64,000 nt of DNA from an uncultured Roseobacter sp. (lineage in GTDB: Bacteria > Pseudomonadota > Alphaproteobacteria > Rhodobacterales > Rhodobacteraceae), in the NCBI RefSeq assembly GCF_947495275.1, contig NZ_CANLYL010000004.1:310001-374000 (forward strand), in the 5' to 3' direction. This document shows, in pieces, positions 1-8,948 of the stretch (its first letter is position 1; each line of letters begins with the position of its first letter). The notes below the pieces were generated by a model that worked only from the letters and a program-made list of their open reading frames with translations, was not told the origin of the DNA and made no database searches. Both the position numbers and the translations under genes were made by a program.

Positions 1-1
1 T

Positions 2-379
2 GTGCCCCCAACGATCTATGAGGTGAGCCGGGAGGACCCGCGCGCGCGGGAGGAGATTTTTGGCCCCGTTCTGAGCGTCATTGAGGTCACGTCGACCGAA
101 GAGGCCATCGCGGTCGCAAATGACACCGATTACGGGCTGGCGGCCTCGGTCTTTACTGCCAATACACGTCAGGCGATCCGCGGGGCCCGTGACATTCGCG
201 CCGGGACCGTCACGGTGAACTGCTACGGCGAAGGCGACATGAGCACGCCTTTTGGCGGCTACCGGCAATCGGGGTTCGGCGGGCGCGACAATGGTTTGCA
301 CGCCCATGATCAGTATACCGAGATCAAGACGATCTGGATTGACCTGACCGATCCGGCAGACGGAGACGCAATCTCATGA
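2..379 (+). CDS. Aldehyde dehydrogenase, C-terminal part (5' end outside window)
   Basis: This is the last ~125 residues of an NAD(P)-dependent aldehyde dehydrogenase. It contains the conserved EEIFGPVLSV stretch, the N-[DE]-YGLAAS-type segment and the C-terminal PFGGYRQSGFGG motif, all typical of the ALDH superfamily. The catalytic Cys and Glu lie upstream of the window, so activity and substrate cannot be judged. Its stop overlaps the next ATG by 4 nt (ATGA), so it is the upstream member of an operon with a ProC-like reductase, an MttB-family protein and an FAD oxidase. In that setting it may oxidise an aldehyde released from a methylated amine; this is inference. Confidence 0.93.
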   Translation: MPPTIYEVSREDPRAREEIFGPVLSVIEVTSTEEAIAVANDTDYGLAASVFTANTRQAIRGARDIRAGTVTVNCYGEGDMSTPFGGYRQSGFGGRDNGLHAHDQYTEIKTIWIDLTDPADGDAIS

Positions 380-1134
380 GCCGCATCGGGTTCATCGGCA
401 CCGGGCATATCGCGGCCCCCATGGTGCGGTTTCTGGCCGGCAAAGGGCATCGCCTGACGGTCTCCGACCGCAATGCCGCGGTCGCGCATGCGCTGGCGCA
501 GGGCCATGGCGTCACCGTTGCGCCCAATCAGGCGGTTCTGGACAGCAGCGATGTGATTTTTCTGTGCCTGCGCCCGCAGATCGCCGAGGCGGTGCTGGAG
601 ACGCTGGTGTTTCGCGAAAACCAGCAGATCGTTACCGTCATGGCGGGAGTGTCTCTGTCGCGGTTACGCACGCTTTGCGCTCCTGCCTCTAAGATCGTGG
701 CGACGATCCCGCTGGGCTATCTCGAACAGGGCGGATGCCCCTTGCCAGCCTGTCCCGATGCGCAGCTGTTGGGCGCGCTTTTTGCCCCGGGAAACCCTGT
801 GTTTGCCGTCGCCGATGAACGCGCGCTGAACATGCATTTTGCGGTCTGCGCAATGCTGCCGGGGGTGCTTGACCTGATGGCTACAGGCGCGCAGTGGCTG
901 GCAGAGGACACGGGTGACGCGGCTCAATCAGATTTCTATGCCGCGCAGTTGATCGGCGGCTATCTGGGCGCCATGACCAAAGAGGCCGGGGCGCTGGCGC
1001 GGGAACGCGATGCGCTGGCAACAAAAGGCACGATCAGCCTGCAAATGACCCAAAGCTTGCGGGCAGCAGGCACGCATGCTGCGCTGCGTGACACCATGGC
1101 GGCGATTGGCAACAGGCTGGGGGGCGAGACATGA
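376..1134 (+). CDS. ProC-like NAD(P)-dependent reductase
   Basis: A 252-residue protein beginning with a Rossmann motif (GFIGTGHIAAPM, residues ~5-16), followed by the strand and DSSDVIFLCLRPQ segment seen in pyrroline-5-carboxylate reductases (F420-oxidoreductase NADP-binding fold), and an all-helical C-terminal half resembling the ProC dimerisation domain. True ProC makes proline from pyrroline-5-carboxylate. The operon context (aldehyde dehydrogenase, MttB-like protein, FAD oxidase) makes a role on a cyclic imine or related amine intermediate plausible, for example from a betaine. It overlaps both neighbours by 4 nt. Family call firm, substrate unknown. Confidence 0.8.
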   Translation: MSRIGFIGTGHIAAPMVRFLAGKGHRLTVSDRNAAVAHALAQGHGVTVAPNQAVLDSSDVIFLCLRPQIAEAVLETLVFRENQQIVTVMAGVSLSRLRTLCAPASKIVATIPLGYLEQGGCPLPACPDAQLLGALFAPGNPVFAVADERALNMHFAVCAMLPGVLDLMATGAQWLAEDTGDAAQSDFYAAQLIGGYLGAMTKEAGALARERDALATKGTISLQMTQSLRAAGTHAALRDTMAAIGNRLGGET

Positions 1135-2681
1135 GTGTGGCCGCCGTCGGCACCACGCGGCGCGGGCGCGGCGCACGCAAGGCGCAGCGCCAGACCCGCG
1201 ATGTGACCATGCTGCCCGCGTTGAAGCGGAACTTGCCCTTGACCGAGCCGATGACGGAAGAGCAGGTGGCGCGCATCGACGCGGCCTCAATGGATATTCT
1301 GGAAAACGTCGGCGTGGTTTTCCGCGACGAGATTGCCCTGGCGGATTGGAAGCGTACCGGGGCCGATGTTCGGGGCGAGCGCGTGCATCTCGACCGCGCG
1401 CTCGTGCGCGATTTGATCGCCACGATCCCCGAAACCTTCACCTATCACGCGCGCAATCCGGCCAATAACCTGCCTTTCGGCAAGGACCATGCGATTTTTG
1501 TGCCCATGACCGGCGCGCCCTACCTGCGCGATCTGGACGACGTGCGGCGCAATCCGACGCTGGCGGATCTGGCAAATTTCCACAAGCTCAGCCATATGCT
1601 GCCCGGCATGCACTCCTCGGCGCATCACATCGTGGAGCCTTATGATCACCCGATCAGTCAGCGGCATCTGCGCATCACCTATTCCTCGATGAAGCATTCC
1701 GACAAGACCTTCATGGGCATGACGACCAGCCCGAAGAACGCCGAAGATGTGCTTGATATGGCGGCTATTCTCTTTGGTGACGACTTCATTGATGCCCACC
1801 CGGTTGTGACCGGCAATTGCAACGGTAACTCGCCACTGGTCTGGGATGAAACCATGTTGGGCGCGATGCGGGCGTTTTGTCGGCGCAATCAGCCGGTGCT
1901 GTGCTCGCCTTTCGTGCTGGGCGGGGCAAATACGCCTGCTTCCGTCGCACCGACCGTTGCGCAACTGAATGCCGAAGCGCTCAGCGCGTTGGCCTATACA
2001 CAGGTGATCCGCAAGGGCGCACCGGCGATCTACGGTCATTACCTCAGCACCGTATCGATGAAATCCGGCGCACCCATGGCGGGGACCCCGGAAATCAGCC
2101 TGATGAATTTCATGATCGGGCAGATGGCGCGGTTTTACAAAGTGCCGTGGCGCACATCGAACACGCTTGGCGGGGCCAAGATCTTCGATGCGCAGGCCGG
2201 GTATGAGAGTGCGATGACTCTGAATGCGGTGCTGATGGCGGGGGCCAATTACATCTGGCATTCGGCGGGCTGGAATGAGGCCGGCATGCATTGCTCCATG
2301 GCCAAATTCGTCGTCGATGCGGAGATGTGCGCCATGGGGTATCGCATGGCGCAGGGCATCAACTGGGACGACTTTGACGAAGCGCTGAGGGCGGTGGGCG
2401 ATGTCGGGCCCGGCGGGCATTACCTGGGTCACCCCCACACATTGGAGAATTTCCAGCGCGCGTTCTTCATGCCGGAGATGTTTGACAACAACTCCATTGA
2501 GCAATGGCAGGCCGAAGGCAGCGTTGAAATCACCCAGCGTGCATTGCAACGCGCGCGCGAACTTCTGGACACCTATGAGGAGCCGAAACTCGACGTGGCG
2601 ACGGATGAGGCCCTGCGGGACTACATTGCGCGGCGCGAACGCGAGATCCCCGCTGCCGATGCGCTCAACCAGACCGATTGA
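1131..2681 (+). CDS. MttB-superfamily methyltransferase without pyrrolysine
   Basis: A 516-residue member of the trimethylamine methyltransferase (MttB) superfamily. Recognised by the N-terminal 'AASMDILENVGVVFRD' type helix, the central GNCNGNSPLVWD segment, and the C-terminal HYLGHPHTLENFQRAFF motif. The frame is uninterrupted, with no in-frame amber codon, so it belongs to the non-pyrrolysine branch, whose characterised members demethylate quaternary amines such as glycine betaine or proline betaine. No corrinoid-protein gene (MtbC type) is seen nearby, which is odd for a classical corrinoid methyltransferase. The ~28 basic residues at the N-terminus may mean the true start is the Met at about residue 27 (MLPALKRN). 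Co-transcribed with an FAD oxidase. Confidence 0.88.
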   Translation: MSVAAVGTTRRGRGARKAQRQTRDVTMLPALKRNLPLTEPMTEEQVARIDAASMDILENVGVVFRDEIALADWKRTGADVRGERVHLDRALVRDLIATIPETFTYHARNPANNLPFGKDHAIFVPMTGAPYLRDLDDVRRNPTLADLANFHKLSHMLPGMHSSAHHIVEPYDHPISQRHLRITYSSMKHSDKTFMGMTTSPKNAEDVLDMAAILFGDDFIDAHPVVTGNCNGNSPLVWDETMLGAMRAFCRRNQPVLCSPFVLGGANTPASVAPTVAQLNAEALSALAYTQVIRKGAPAIYGHYLSTVSMKSGAPMAGTPEISLMNFMIGQMARFYKVPWRTSNTLGGAKIFDAQAGYESAMTLNAVLMAGANYIWHSAGWNEAGMHCSMAKFVVDAEMCAMGYRMAQGINWDDFDEALRAVGDVGPGGHYLGHPHTLENFQRAFFMPEMFDNNSIEQWQAEGSVEITQRALQRARELLDTYEEPKLDVATDEALRDYIARREREIPAADALNQTD

Positions 2682-2688
2682 GGGGCCG

Positions 2689-4020
2689 ATGCAGGTTACC
2701 CGTCTCCCACGTGATCCCGGCCCGGCGGGCTGGAACTGCCTTTTGCCTCCAGCCGCACCGGCACTGCCGCTGGAGGCAGATACCACCGCCGACTGGCTGG
2801 TCATCGGGGCAGGCTTTGCCGGGTTGTCCGCCGCAAGACGCCTGTCACAGCTTTGCCCGGGCGCGCGCATCGTCATTCTGGAAGCCGGTCGCGTCGGTGA
2901 AGGACCCGCCGGGCGCAATTCCGGCTTTATGATCGACCTGCCGCATGATCTTGCGTCCGAAAACTACGGCGGCGCGCTGGAGGCGGATGCGGCGCAAACG
3001 GCGGACAACCGGCGCGGCATAGATTTCGCCGCCGAAATGGCCGTAGATTTCGACCTGAGTGACGAAGCTTTTGCGCGTTCCGGCAAAATCAACGCCGCAG
3101 CCACGCCAAAGGGCCATCAGCACAATGAAGATTATGCCCGGCATCTGACCGCCATGGGCGAGAAACACACACTTCTGGATGCCACGGAAATGCAGGCGCT
3201 GACTGGCACGGACTATTATCAAAGCGGTCTTTTCACGCCGGGGGCGGCGATGATCCAGCCCGCATTATACGTGCGTTCCGTTGCCAGAGCGTTGGTGTCA
3301 AATTCAGTTGTCTTGCATGAATTGAGCCCGGTTACCGGTTTGACGCGCAAGGGTGACTGGACGGCCCAAACACCCAAAGGCAAGGTCACGGCCCCCAATG
3401 TGATCTTGGCGGTGAATGGTCATCTGGAAAGCTTTGGCCATATGACTAGCCGGTTGATGCATGTCTTTACCTATGCCTCGATGACGCAGGCGCTTTCTGC
3501 GGAGGCGTGTCAGGCACTGGGGGGCGCATCTACTTGGGGCGTGACGCCCGCCGACCCGCTGGGGACAACGGTGCGGCGCATTTCGGGCAACGGCGGTGAC
3601 CGTATCGTCGTGCGCAACCGGTTTACCTTTGATCCGGGCATGGAGGTGGATGACAGGCGCATAGCACGGGTGGCGCAGGATCACGACCGTGCCTTTGCTG
3701 CGCGCTTCCCGATGCTGGCAGGCGCGCGCATGGCCTATCGCTGGGGTGGGCGGTTGTGTCTGAGCCGCAACAACGTGCAGGTGATCGGTGAGTTGGAACC
3801 GGGGCTCTGGTCGGCGTGTTGTCAAAACGGTCTGGGTACGGCCAAGGGCACTTTGGCGGGTGTTCTGGCGGCAGAGGGTGCGAACGGGGTCGGCTCTCCC
3901 GCGCTGGACCGGGCCTTGTCAGCAGCCGCACCAAAGCGCTTGCCCCCGCTACCTCTTGCGAAAATCGGTGCCTTTGCGCGGCTGCGCTGGGGCGAGGCGC
4001 GGGCGGGTCGCGAGTTATAA
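2689..4020 (+). CDS. FAD-dependent amine oxidoreductase, OrdL/PuuB-like (DAO family)
   Basis: A 443-residue flavoprotein of the D-amino-acid oxidase fold. The dinucleotide-binding motif VIGAGFAGLSAARRL sits near residues 39-53 and is followed by the GEGPAGRNSGFM segment diagnostic of gamma-glutamylputrescine oxidase/OrdL-like enzymes. The C-terminus has the FAD-closing RWGGRLCLSRNNVQ and NGLGTAKG segments. I chose the ATG at 2689, 7 nt after the MttB-like stop, because in-frame codons upstream lie inside that gene. Likely oxidises a secondary or tertiary amine (an N-demethylating or deaminating step) within the operon; substrate not determined. Confidence 0.87.
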   Translation: MQVTRLPRDPGPAGWNCLLPPAAPALPLEADTTADWLVIGAGFAGLSAARRLSQLCPGARIVILEAGRVGEGPAGRNSGFMIDLPHDLASENYGGALEADAAQTADNRRGIDFAAEMAVDFDLSDEAFARSGKINAAATPKGHQHNEDYARHLTAMGEKHTLLDATEMQALTGTDYYQSGLFTPGAAMIQPALYVRSVARALVSNSVVLHELSPVTGLTRKGDWTAQTPKGKVTAPNVILAVNGHLESFGHMTSRLMHVFTYASMTQALSAEACQALGGASTWGVTPADPLGTTVRRISGNGGDRIVVRNRFTFDPGMEVDDRRIARVAQDHDRAFAARFPMLAGARMAYRWGGRLCLSRNNVQVIGELEPGLWSACCQNGLGTAKGTLAGVLAAEGANGVGSPALDRALSAAAPKRLPPLPLAKIGAFARLRWGEARAGREL

Positions 4021-4024
4021 GCCG

Positions 4025-5434
4025 TCAGCTTGCATAGCGGGTGGCGCCGCGCCTTTTTTCATCCACCGGGTCTGACAGAACCACCGCATGATGCGCGCGC
4101 TGGTCACATGTGACCCGAGGGCAGATGCGGCAGTTGATCCCGATAGGCGTCATCCGAACAGCACTCAGGCTGCGCCCTTCGGCATAGCCGATGGCGTCGA
4201 CATGTTCGGTGCTGCACCCCATCGCAACCGCCAGACGCACATCCTGCGCAAACCGCGTCACGCTGGGCCGGTCTACCGTACGGGCAAAGACAAAGAACTG
4301 GCTGCCATCGGGCATTTCGACAAATTGCGGCACGATGCGCCCCGGTGTGCGAAAGGAAGTGTGGACATCCAGCCGGGGACAGGCCCCGCCATATTCGGCC
4401 AGTTGGAAATCCGTGGAATTGAACCGCTTGGACACGTTGCCAGCCTTGTCGATCCTGAGAAAGAAAAAGGGAACGCCTTTGGCACCACGGCGTTGCAAGG
4501 TCGTCGCCCGGTGGCAGGCCTGCTCAAAGCTGACCCCGAACCGCGTCGCCACATGGTCGAAATCATATTCGCTGGCCAGTGCTTCTGCCAGAAAGGGGCC
4601 GTAGGGCATCAGCACCGCCGCCGCGAAATAGTTGGCCAGCTCAACCCGGCATCGCGCCCGCCCCAAAGCATCGCTGATACCGGATTTGGTGAGCAGGTCA
4701 TCCAACGTGTCCTGTTGTTCGATGAGGCCGGTAACATGCACAAGCTGGAAGACGCGATTGGGGTGGTCGAGCGCTTCGGAAAGTAGAATCTCGCGCCGCT
4801 CCTCACTATATTCCCGCAGCGTATCGGGCAATTCGGCCACCGGGACAACGCGGACCTTCAAGCCCAGTGTTTCATACAATCGGGTTTTGAGCGCGGCGTA
4901 GATGTCATCGGTCGCAATTTTCTGACCGACCCAGAAAGCCTCAGCCGCCAGTTCCAGGCTGTGAAAATAATTATCGTTCTTGCGAAAGAAATTGTGGACG
5001 GAGGACTCAGTGGATTTGGGCAGCGATGTCTGCGCAGTGTCACCGGCTTGTGCAACGCTCATCAACTGGTCGGTTGCCGCCAGATAGGCCTGATGCAACC
5101 GCAAAAAACAGGTGGCCAGATCCGGGCTATGGGTCAACGCACCGCGCAGCTGTGTCAGATCCGGGCGATCCGCTTCGAAAAGAGGATCCTGCAAGACACC
5201 GCGCAAATCCGCCAGTTTGGATGTGTCATCGTCTTCGACCAGATCGCGCCAGTCGACACCGTAAACTTCGAGCAACCGTAACAGAACCGGCACGGATACA
5301 CTGCGCTCGTTCTTTTCCAGAAGATTCACATAAGACGTGCTGATGCCCAGAGCCTTGCCCATTTGACCCTGGGTTTGCCCGTTATCCGTGCGCAGCCGTC
5401 GCAATTTGGGTCCAATAAAAGTCTTCATGACCAT
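4025..5434 (-). CDS. ScfR-type transcriptional regulator (XRE HTH + IrrE-like + DUF2083)
   Basis: A 469-residue regulator of the short-chain-fatty-acid-regulator family (relatives RamB, PrpR, MccR). An XRE-type helix-turn-helix covers residues ~8-62 (QTQGQMGKALGISTSYVNLLEKN), an ImmA/IrrE-like segment lies near 190-310 (VELANYFAAAVLMPY), and the C-terminal DUF2083 region ends with a Cys cluster CRICPRVTC. Family members sense acyl-CoA thioesters and bind TTTGCAAA-like palindromes. Here three TTTACAAA boxes lie immediately upstream, between this gene and the divergent sgaA-mcl-mtkAB operon, so control of that operon and autoregulation are likely. A second in-frame ATG at 5428 is equally possible as start. 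Convergent with the FAD oxidase (4-nt gap). Confidence 0.9.
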   Translation of the reverse strand: MVMKTFIGPKLRRLRTDNGQTQGQMGKALGISTSYVNLLEKNERSVSVPVLLRLLEVYGVDWRDLVEDDDTSKLADLRGVLQDPLFEADRPDLTQLRGALTHSPDLATCFLRLHQAYLAATDQLMSVAQAGDTAQTSLPKSTESSVHNFFRKNDNYFHSLELAAEAFWVGQKIATDDIYAALKTRLYETLGLKVRVVPVAELPDTLREYSEERREILLSEALDHPNRVFQLVHVTGLIEQQDTLDDLLTKSGISDALGRARCRVELANYFAAAVLMPYGPFLAEALASEYDFDHVATRFGVSFEQACHRATTLQRRGAKGVPFFFLRIDKAGNVSKRFNSTDFQLAEYGGACPRLDVHTSFRTPGRIVPQFVEMPDGSQFFVFARTVDRPSVTRFAQDVRLAVAMGCSTEHVDAIGYAEGRSLSAVRMTPIGINCRICPRVTCDQRAHHAVVLSDPVDEKRRGATRYAS

Positions 5435-5448
5435 TCAATACTGAAAAG

Positions 5449-5480
5449 TTTACAAATTTACAAATGTTATTGTTTGTAAA
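5449..5480. promoter_or_regulatory. Predicted ScfR operator: three TTTACAAA boxes
   Basis: Two direct copies of TTTACAAA (5449-5456 and 5457-5464, head to tail) and one inverted copy TTTGTAAA (5473-5480), 8 nt further on. The family consensus for RamB/PrpR/ScfR regulators is close to AAAGTTTGCAAA, and the first box is preceded by AAAAG. The cluster sits 15 nt from the ScfR-type gene start and ~85 nt upstream of sgaA. Confidence 0.72.
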
Positions 5481-5565
5481 TTTTTGCATCCACAGCAGGA
5501 CCCGGTTCCGTTTTACCTGCACCCTTGATGGTTGCATGGTTGACGAAATCTTAAAGGAGAGCCTC

Positions 5566-6768
5566 ATGCGTACCGGTCACACCCATCTGTTCATCCCCGG
5601 CCCCACAAATGTGCCGGAAGACGTGCGTCAGGCCATGAACGTCCCAATGCAGGACATGCGCGCGCCAGATTTCGGGGATGTCACCTTAAGTCTCTTTAGC
5701 GACCTCAAAGGGATTTTTCGGACGGAAAAAGGTCAGGTGATGATGTTTCCCGGTTCCGGAACCTCCGCCTGGGAAGCGGCCATCACCAACACGCTCAACC
5801 CCGGTGACAAGGTTCTGATGGCACGCCACGGCCAATTTTCGACCCTCTGGGCAGAGATGGCTGAACGTCTTGGCCTTGATGTGCACCTTGTCGATGTTCC
5901 CTGGGGGGCAGGCGCGCCGGTGAAGGAATTTGAACGGCAGCTGGCGGCAGACACGGATGATGAAATCAAGGCCGTTTTTGTTACGCATAATGAAACTGCA
6001 ACCGGCGTGACGTCGAACGTGGCCGGGGTGCGCAGGGCGCTCGATGAAAACTTCCATGACGCGCTTTTGTTTGTGGATGGTGTGTCCTCCATCGGATCGC
6101 TCGATTTCCGGATGGACGACTGGGGCGTCGATCTGGCCATCACTGGCAGCCAGAAGGGGCTGATGATGCCCGCAGGTCTGGGCATTCTAGCCGCCAGCGA
6201 GCGGGCGATGGAGATGTCGCAAACTTCGACAATGCGCCGGGCCTACTATGATTTCGCCGACATGGTGAAGATGAATGCTGATGGCTATTTCCCTTACACG
6301 CCGCCCACGCAACTGCTGCACGGGCTGCGCAAATCGCTCGACCGGATCGCCACGGAAGGGTTGGACAACGTCATCGCGCGCCACACGCGGTTGGCCGAGG
6401 GCGTGCGCCGCGGTGTTGCCGCTTGGGGTCTTGATCTGGTCGCCGAGCATCCATCGCTTTATTCCAACACGGTTTCTGCGATCCGCACGCCGCAGGACGT
6501 GGATGCGCGCGACGTGATCCGCATCGCCTATGAAGATTACAACACGTCGCTCGGCAGCGGGTTGGCGCGGCTGGCGGGCAAAGTGTTCCGGATCGGACAT
6601 ATTGGTGACCTGAACGAAGGTATGTGCCTGACCGCCTTGTCGGTCGCCGAAATGGCCCTGATCCGCGCAGGTGTGCGATTGGAAATGGGCTCTGGCGTTG
6701 CGGCAGCTCAAAGCTGGTTCGTCTCCGACGTGCAGACAGAGCAGCATTTCCATGTTGCCGCAGAATAA
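5566..6768 (+). CDS. sgaA: Serine-glyoxylate aminotransferase
   Basis: A 400-residue class V PLP aminotransferase. The N-terminus has the family signature FIPGPTNVPEDVRQAM; the PLP-contacting Asp is in FVDGVSSIG (Asp171), and the Schiff-base Lys is in TGSQKGLMMPAG (Lys197). It would transfer the amino group of serine to glyoxylate, giving hydroxypyruvate and glycine, a serine-cycle step. I chose the ATG at 5566 because a strong AAAGGAGA site precedes it and the protein then begins as its relatives do; a longer frame from 5464 would start inside the operator. First gene of an operon with mcl (33-nt gap), mtkA and mtkB, which makes the serine-cycle role more likely than alanine-glyoxylate transamination. 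Confidence 0.9.
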   Translation: MRTGHTHLFIPGPTNVPEDVRQAMNVPMQDMRAPDFGDVTLSLFSDLKGIFRTEKGQVMMFPGSGTSAWEAAITNTLNPGDKVLMARHGQFSTLWAEMAERLGLDVHLVDVPWGAGAPVKEFERQLAADTDDEIKAVFVTHNETATGVTSNVAGVRRALDENFHDALLFVDGVSSIGSLDFRMDDWGVDLAITGSQKGLMMPAGLGILAASERAMEMSQTSTMRRAYYDFADMVKMNADGYFPYTPPTQLLHGLRKSLDRIATEGLDNVIARHTRLAEGVRRGVAAWGLDLVAEHPSLYSNTVSAIRTPQDVDARDVIRIAYEDYNTSLGSGLARLAGKVFRIGHIGDLNEGMCLTALSVAEMALIRAGVRLEMGSGVAAAQSWFVSDVQTEQHFHVAAE

Positions 6769-6801
6769 CAGTCATCTTCTCTACCAAAGGACGAAAATCT
6801 A

Positions 6802-7743
6802 GTGTCTCACACGTTATATCCATTGAAAAAACAACGTCTTCAACGCTCCGAACTGGCTGTGCCTGCGTCGAACCCCACAATGATCGACAAGGCGGCCAGC
6901 GGGGATGCGGATTACGTTTTTCTTGATCTTGAAGACGCAGTGGCCCCGCCGGAAAAAGAGCAGGCGCGCCGCAATGCCATTCAGGCGCTCAACGATATCG
7001 ACTGGACCGCCCGGGGCAAAACCGTCTCCGTGCGCATCAACGGGTTGGACACACACTACATGTACCGCGATGTGGTCGATGTGATGGAACAGGCGGGTGA
7101 CCGGGTGCACACGTTGCTGGTGCCCAAAGTTGGGGTGGCTGCTGATCTCTATATGGTCGATGCGATGGTCAACCAGATCGAACAGGCGCGCGGGTTGCGA
7201 ACCCGTGTTGGTCTTGAGGCCCTGATTGAAACGGCGCTTGGCATGGCCAATGTGGAGGCGGTTGCGCAATTTGGCGGACGCCTTGAAGCGCTGCATTTCG
7301 GTGTGGCTGATTATGCCGCCTCGATGCGCGCGCGCACGGTGAATATCGGCGGGCTCAACCCGGATTACCCCGGCGATCAATGGCATGCGTCGATCACACG
7401 TATGGTCATTGCCTGCCGGGCCTATGGGTTACGGGCGATTGACGGGCCGTTTGGTGATTTCTCCGATCCCGAAGGCTACAAGGCCGGTGCACGCCGCGCG
7501 GCAGCGCTTGGGTGTGAAGGCAAATGGGCCATCCACCCCAGCCAGGTCGCTATGGCAAATGAGGTTTTCAGCCCACCGGAGACGGAGGTTTCCAAAGCCG
7601 AGCGGATCATAGAAGAGCTCAAAAAGGCCGAGACTGAAGGCAGAGGTGCTGCGTCACTCGACGGCAAGATGATCGACGCGGCGTCGGAAAAAATGGCGCG
7701 CAACGTCATTGAAGTGGCCAAGGCGATTGCAGAAAAAGTCTGA
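6802..7743 (+). CDS. mcl: L-malyl-CoA lyase (HpcH/HpaI-type, CitE family)
   Basis: A 313-residue CoA-ester lyase, GTG start. It shows [12 protein letters not shown] near residue 20, the metal-binding [12 protein letters not shown] (41-52), the VPKVG segment, [13 protein letters not shown], and C-terminal [13 protein letters not shown]. This is the pattern of Mcl1-type malyl-CoA/beta-methylmalyl-CoA lyases, which cleave malyl-CoA to glyoxylate and acetyl-CoA. It sits between the aminotransferase and malate-CoA ligase genes, as in serine-cycle clusters, so malyl-CoA is the likely substrate. A dual role in the ethylmalonyl-CoA pathway cannot be excluded from sequence. Confidence 0.93.
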   Translation: MSHTLYPLKKQRLQRSELAVPASNPTMIDKAASGDADYVFLDLEDAVAPPEKEQARRNAIQALNDIDWTARGKTVSVRINGLDTHYMYRDVVDVMEQAGDRVHTLLVPKVGVAADLYMVDAMVNQIEQARGLRTRVGLEALIETALGMANVEAVAQFGGRLEALHFGVADYAASMRARTVNIGGLNPDYPGDQWHASITRMVIACRAYGLRAIDGPFGDFSDPEGYKAGARRAAALGCEGKWAIHPSQVAMANEVFSPPETEVSKAERIIEELKKAETEGRGAASLDGKMIDAASEKMARNVIEVAKAIAEKV

Positions 7744-7759
7744 TCGGGAGGACGACAGT

Positions 7760-8935
7760 ATGGACATTCACGAACATCAGGCCAAGGAAATTCTCGCGGG
7801 CTTCGGCGTGCCGGTGCCGCGCGGTGGTGTGGCCTATTCGCCCGAACAGGCAGGCTACCGCGCCCGTGAACTGGGTGGCGACGCCTGGGTCGTCAAGGCG
7901 CAGATCCATTCGGGCGGGCGCGGCGAAGCAGGTGGCGTCAAATTCTGCAATACCGAAAACGAGGTGCGCAAATGCGCCGCGGAGCTTTTTGGCAAACAGC
8001 TTGTCACCAAACAAACCGGCCCTGCGGGCAAAGGTGTTTTTCGTCTCTGGGTGGAGGAAGCCTCTGATATCCAGCAGGAACTCTATCTTGGCTTTGTGCT
8101 CGACCGGAAAACCGAACGGATCATGATCGTGGCCTCGGCCCATGGTGGTATGGAGATCGAGGATTTGGCTGAAAAAGACCCCGATAGCCTGCGGCGTATG
8201 ATCGTTGATCCGGCTGTTGGATTGGCAGAATTTCAGGCGCGTGAGCTGGCGTTCTCCCTCGGGCTCTCAGGCGGGCAGGTGGCGCAGATGGTGAACGTTC
8301 TGCGCGCCTGCTACCGCGCCTATCGCGATCTGGACGCAATGATGGTGGAGATCAATCCACTGGTGATCCGCGGCGCGGGTGAACTGGTGGCGCTGGACGC
8401 CAAGATGAGCTTTGACACCAACGCGCTTTATCGTCGTCCTGAAGTCTCCGCGTTGCGCGATCCCAGTCAGGAGGACCCGCGCGAAGCCATGGCGGCAGAT
8501 AATGGGCTGGCCTACGTGGGGCTTGACGGTGATATCGGCTGCATCATCAACGGTGCCGGGCTGGCGATGGCAACGATGGACATGATCAAGCTGGCCGGTG
8601 GAGAGCCCGCCAATTTTCTGGACATCGGCGGCGGCGCGGGGCCGGACCGCGTTTGCAAGGCGTTCCGTACGGTCCTGTCTGATCCGAATGTCAGTGTGAT
8701 ACTTGTCAACATTTTTGCCGGAATCAACCGCTGCGACTGGATCGCCGAAGGCGTCGTTCAGGCATATCGCGAGATTGGCCTGAACTTGCCGGTCGTTGTC
8801 CGGCTTGCCGGAACCAATGTGGCGGAAGGGCAGGAAATCCTGAGGGCGTCCGGTTTACCCATCACGGCATCAGACACATTGGCCGAAGCTGCGGATGCGG
8901 CTGTGGCGATGCGTGCGCAGCCCGCAGCAGCATAG
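7760..8935 (+). CDS. mtkA: Malate-CoA ligase beta subunit (SucC-like)
   Basis: A 391-residue ATP-grasp protein related to succinyl-CoA synthetase beta. It starts [12 protein letters not shown] with [10 protein letters not shown], has the nucleotide-binding stretch [20 protein letters not shown] and the metal-binding [10 protein letters not shown], and ends with the CoA-ligase flavodoxin-like domain containing [17 protein letters not shown]. SucC and MtkA cannot be told apart by motif alone; the location directly behind mcl and sgaA, with no other TCA-cycle genes, favours malate-CoA ligase. Ribosome site GGGAGGA precedes the ATG, 16 nt after mcl; mtkB follows 13 nt later. Confidence 0.87.
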   Translation: MDIHEHQAKEILAGFGVPVPRGGVAYSPEQAGYRARELGGDAWVVKAQIHSGGRGEAGGVKFCNTENEVRKCAAELFGKQLVTKQTGPAGKGVFRLWVEEASDIQQELYLGFVLDRKTERIMIVASAHGGMEIEDLAEKDPDSLRRMIVDPAVGLAEFQARELAFSLGLSGGQVAQMVNVLRACYRAYRDLDAMMVEINPLVIRGAGELVALDAKMSFDTNALYRRPEVSALRDPSQEDPREAMAADNGLAYVGLDGDIGCIINGAGLAMATMDMIKLAGGEPANFLDIGGGAGPDRVCKAFRTVLSDPNVSVILVNIFAGINRCDWIAEGVVQAYREIGLNLPVVVRLAGTNVAEGQEILRASGLPITASDTLAEAADAAVAMRAQPAAA

Positions 8936-8948
8936 GGAGGAAGACGAG

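Noticed and set aside
1131-2681. Pyrrolysine-containing trimethylamine methyltransferase
   Set aside because: No in-frame TAG in either MttB-like gene, and no pyl genes in the window.
1287-2918. Long leftward open frame (543 codons) opposite the MttB-like gene
   Set aside because: It is antisense to a clear protein family, has no recognisable domain and is the usual mirror frame of GC-rich coding DNA.
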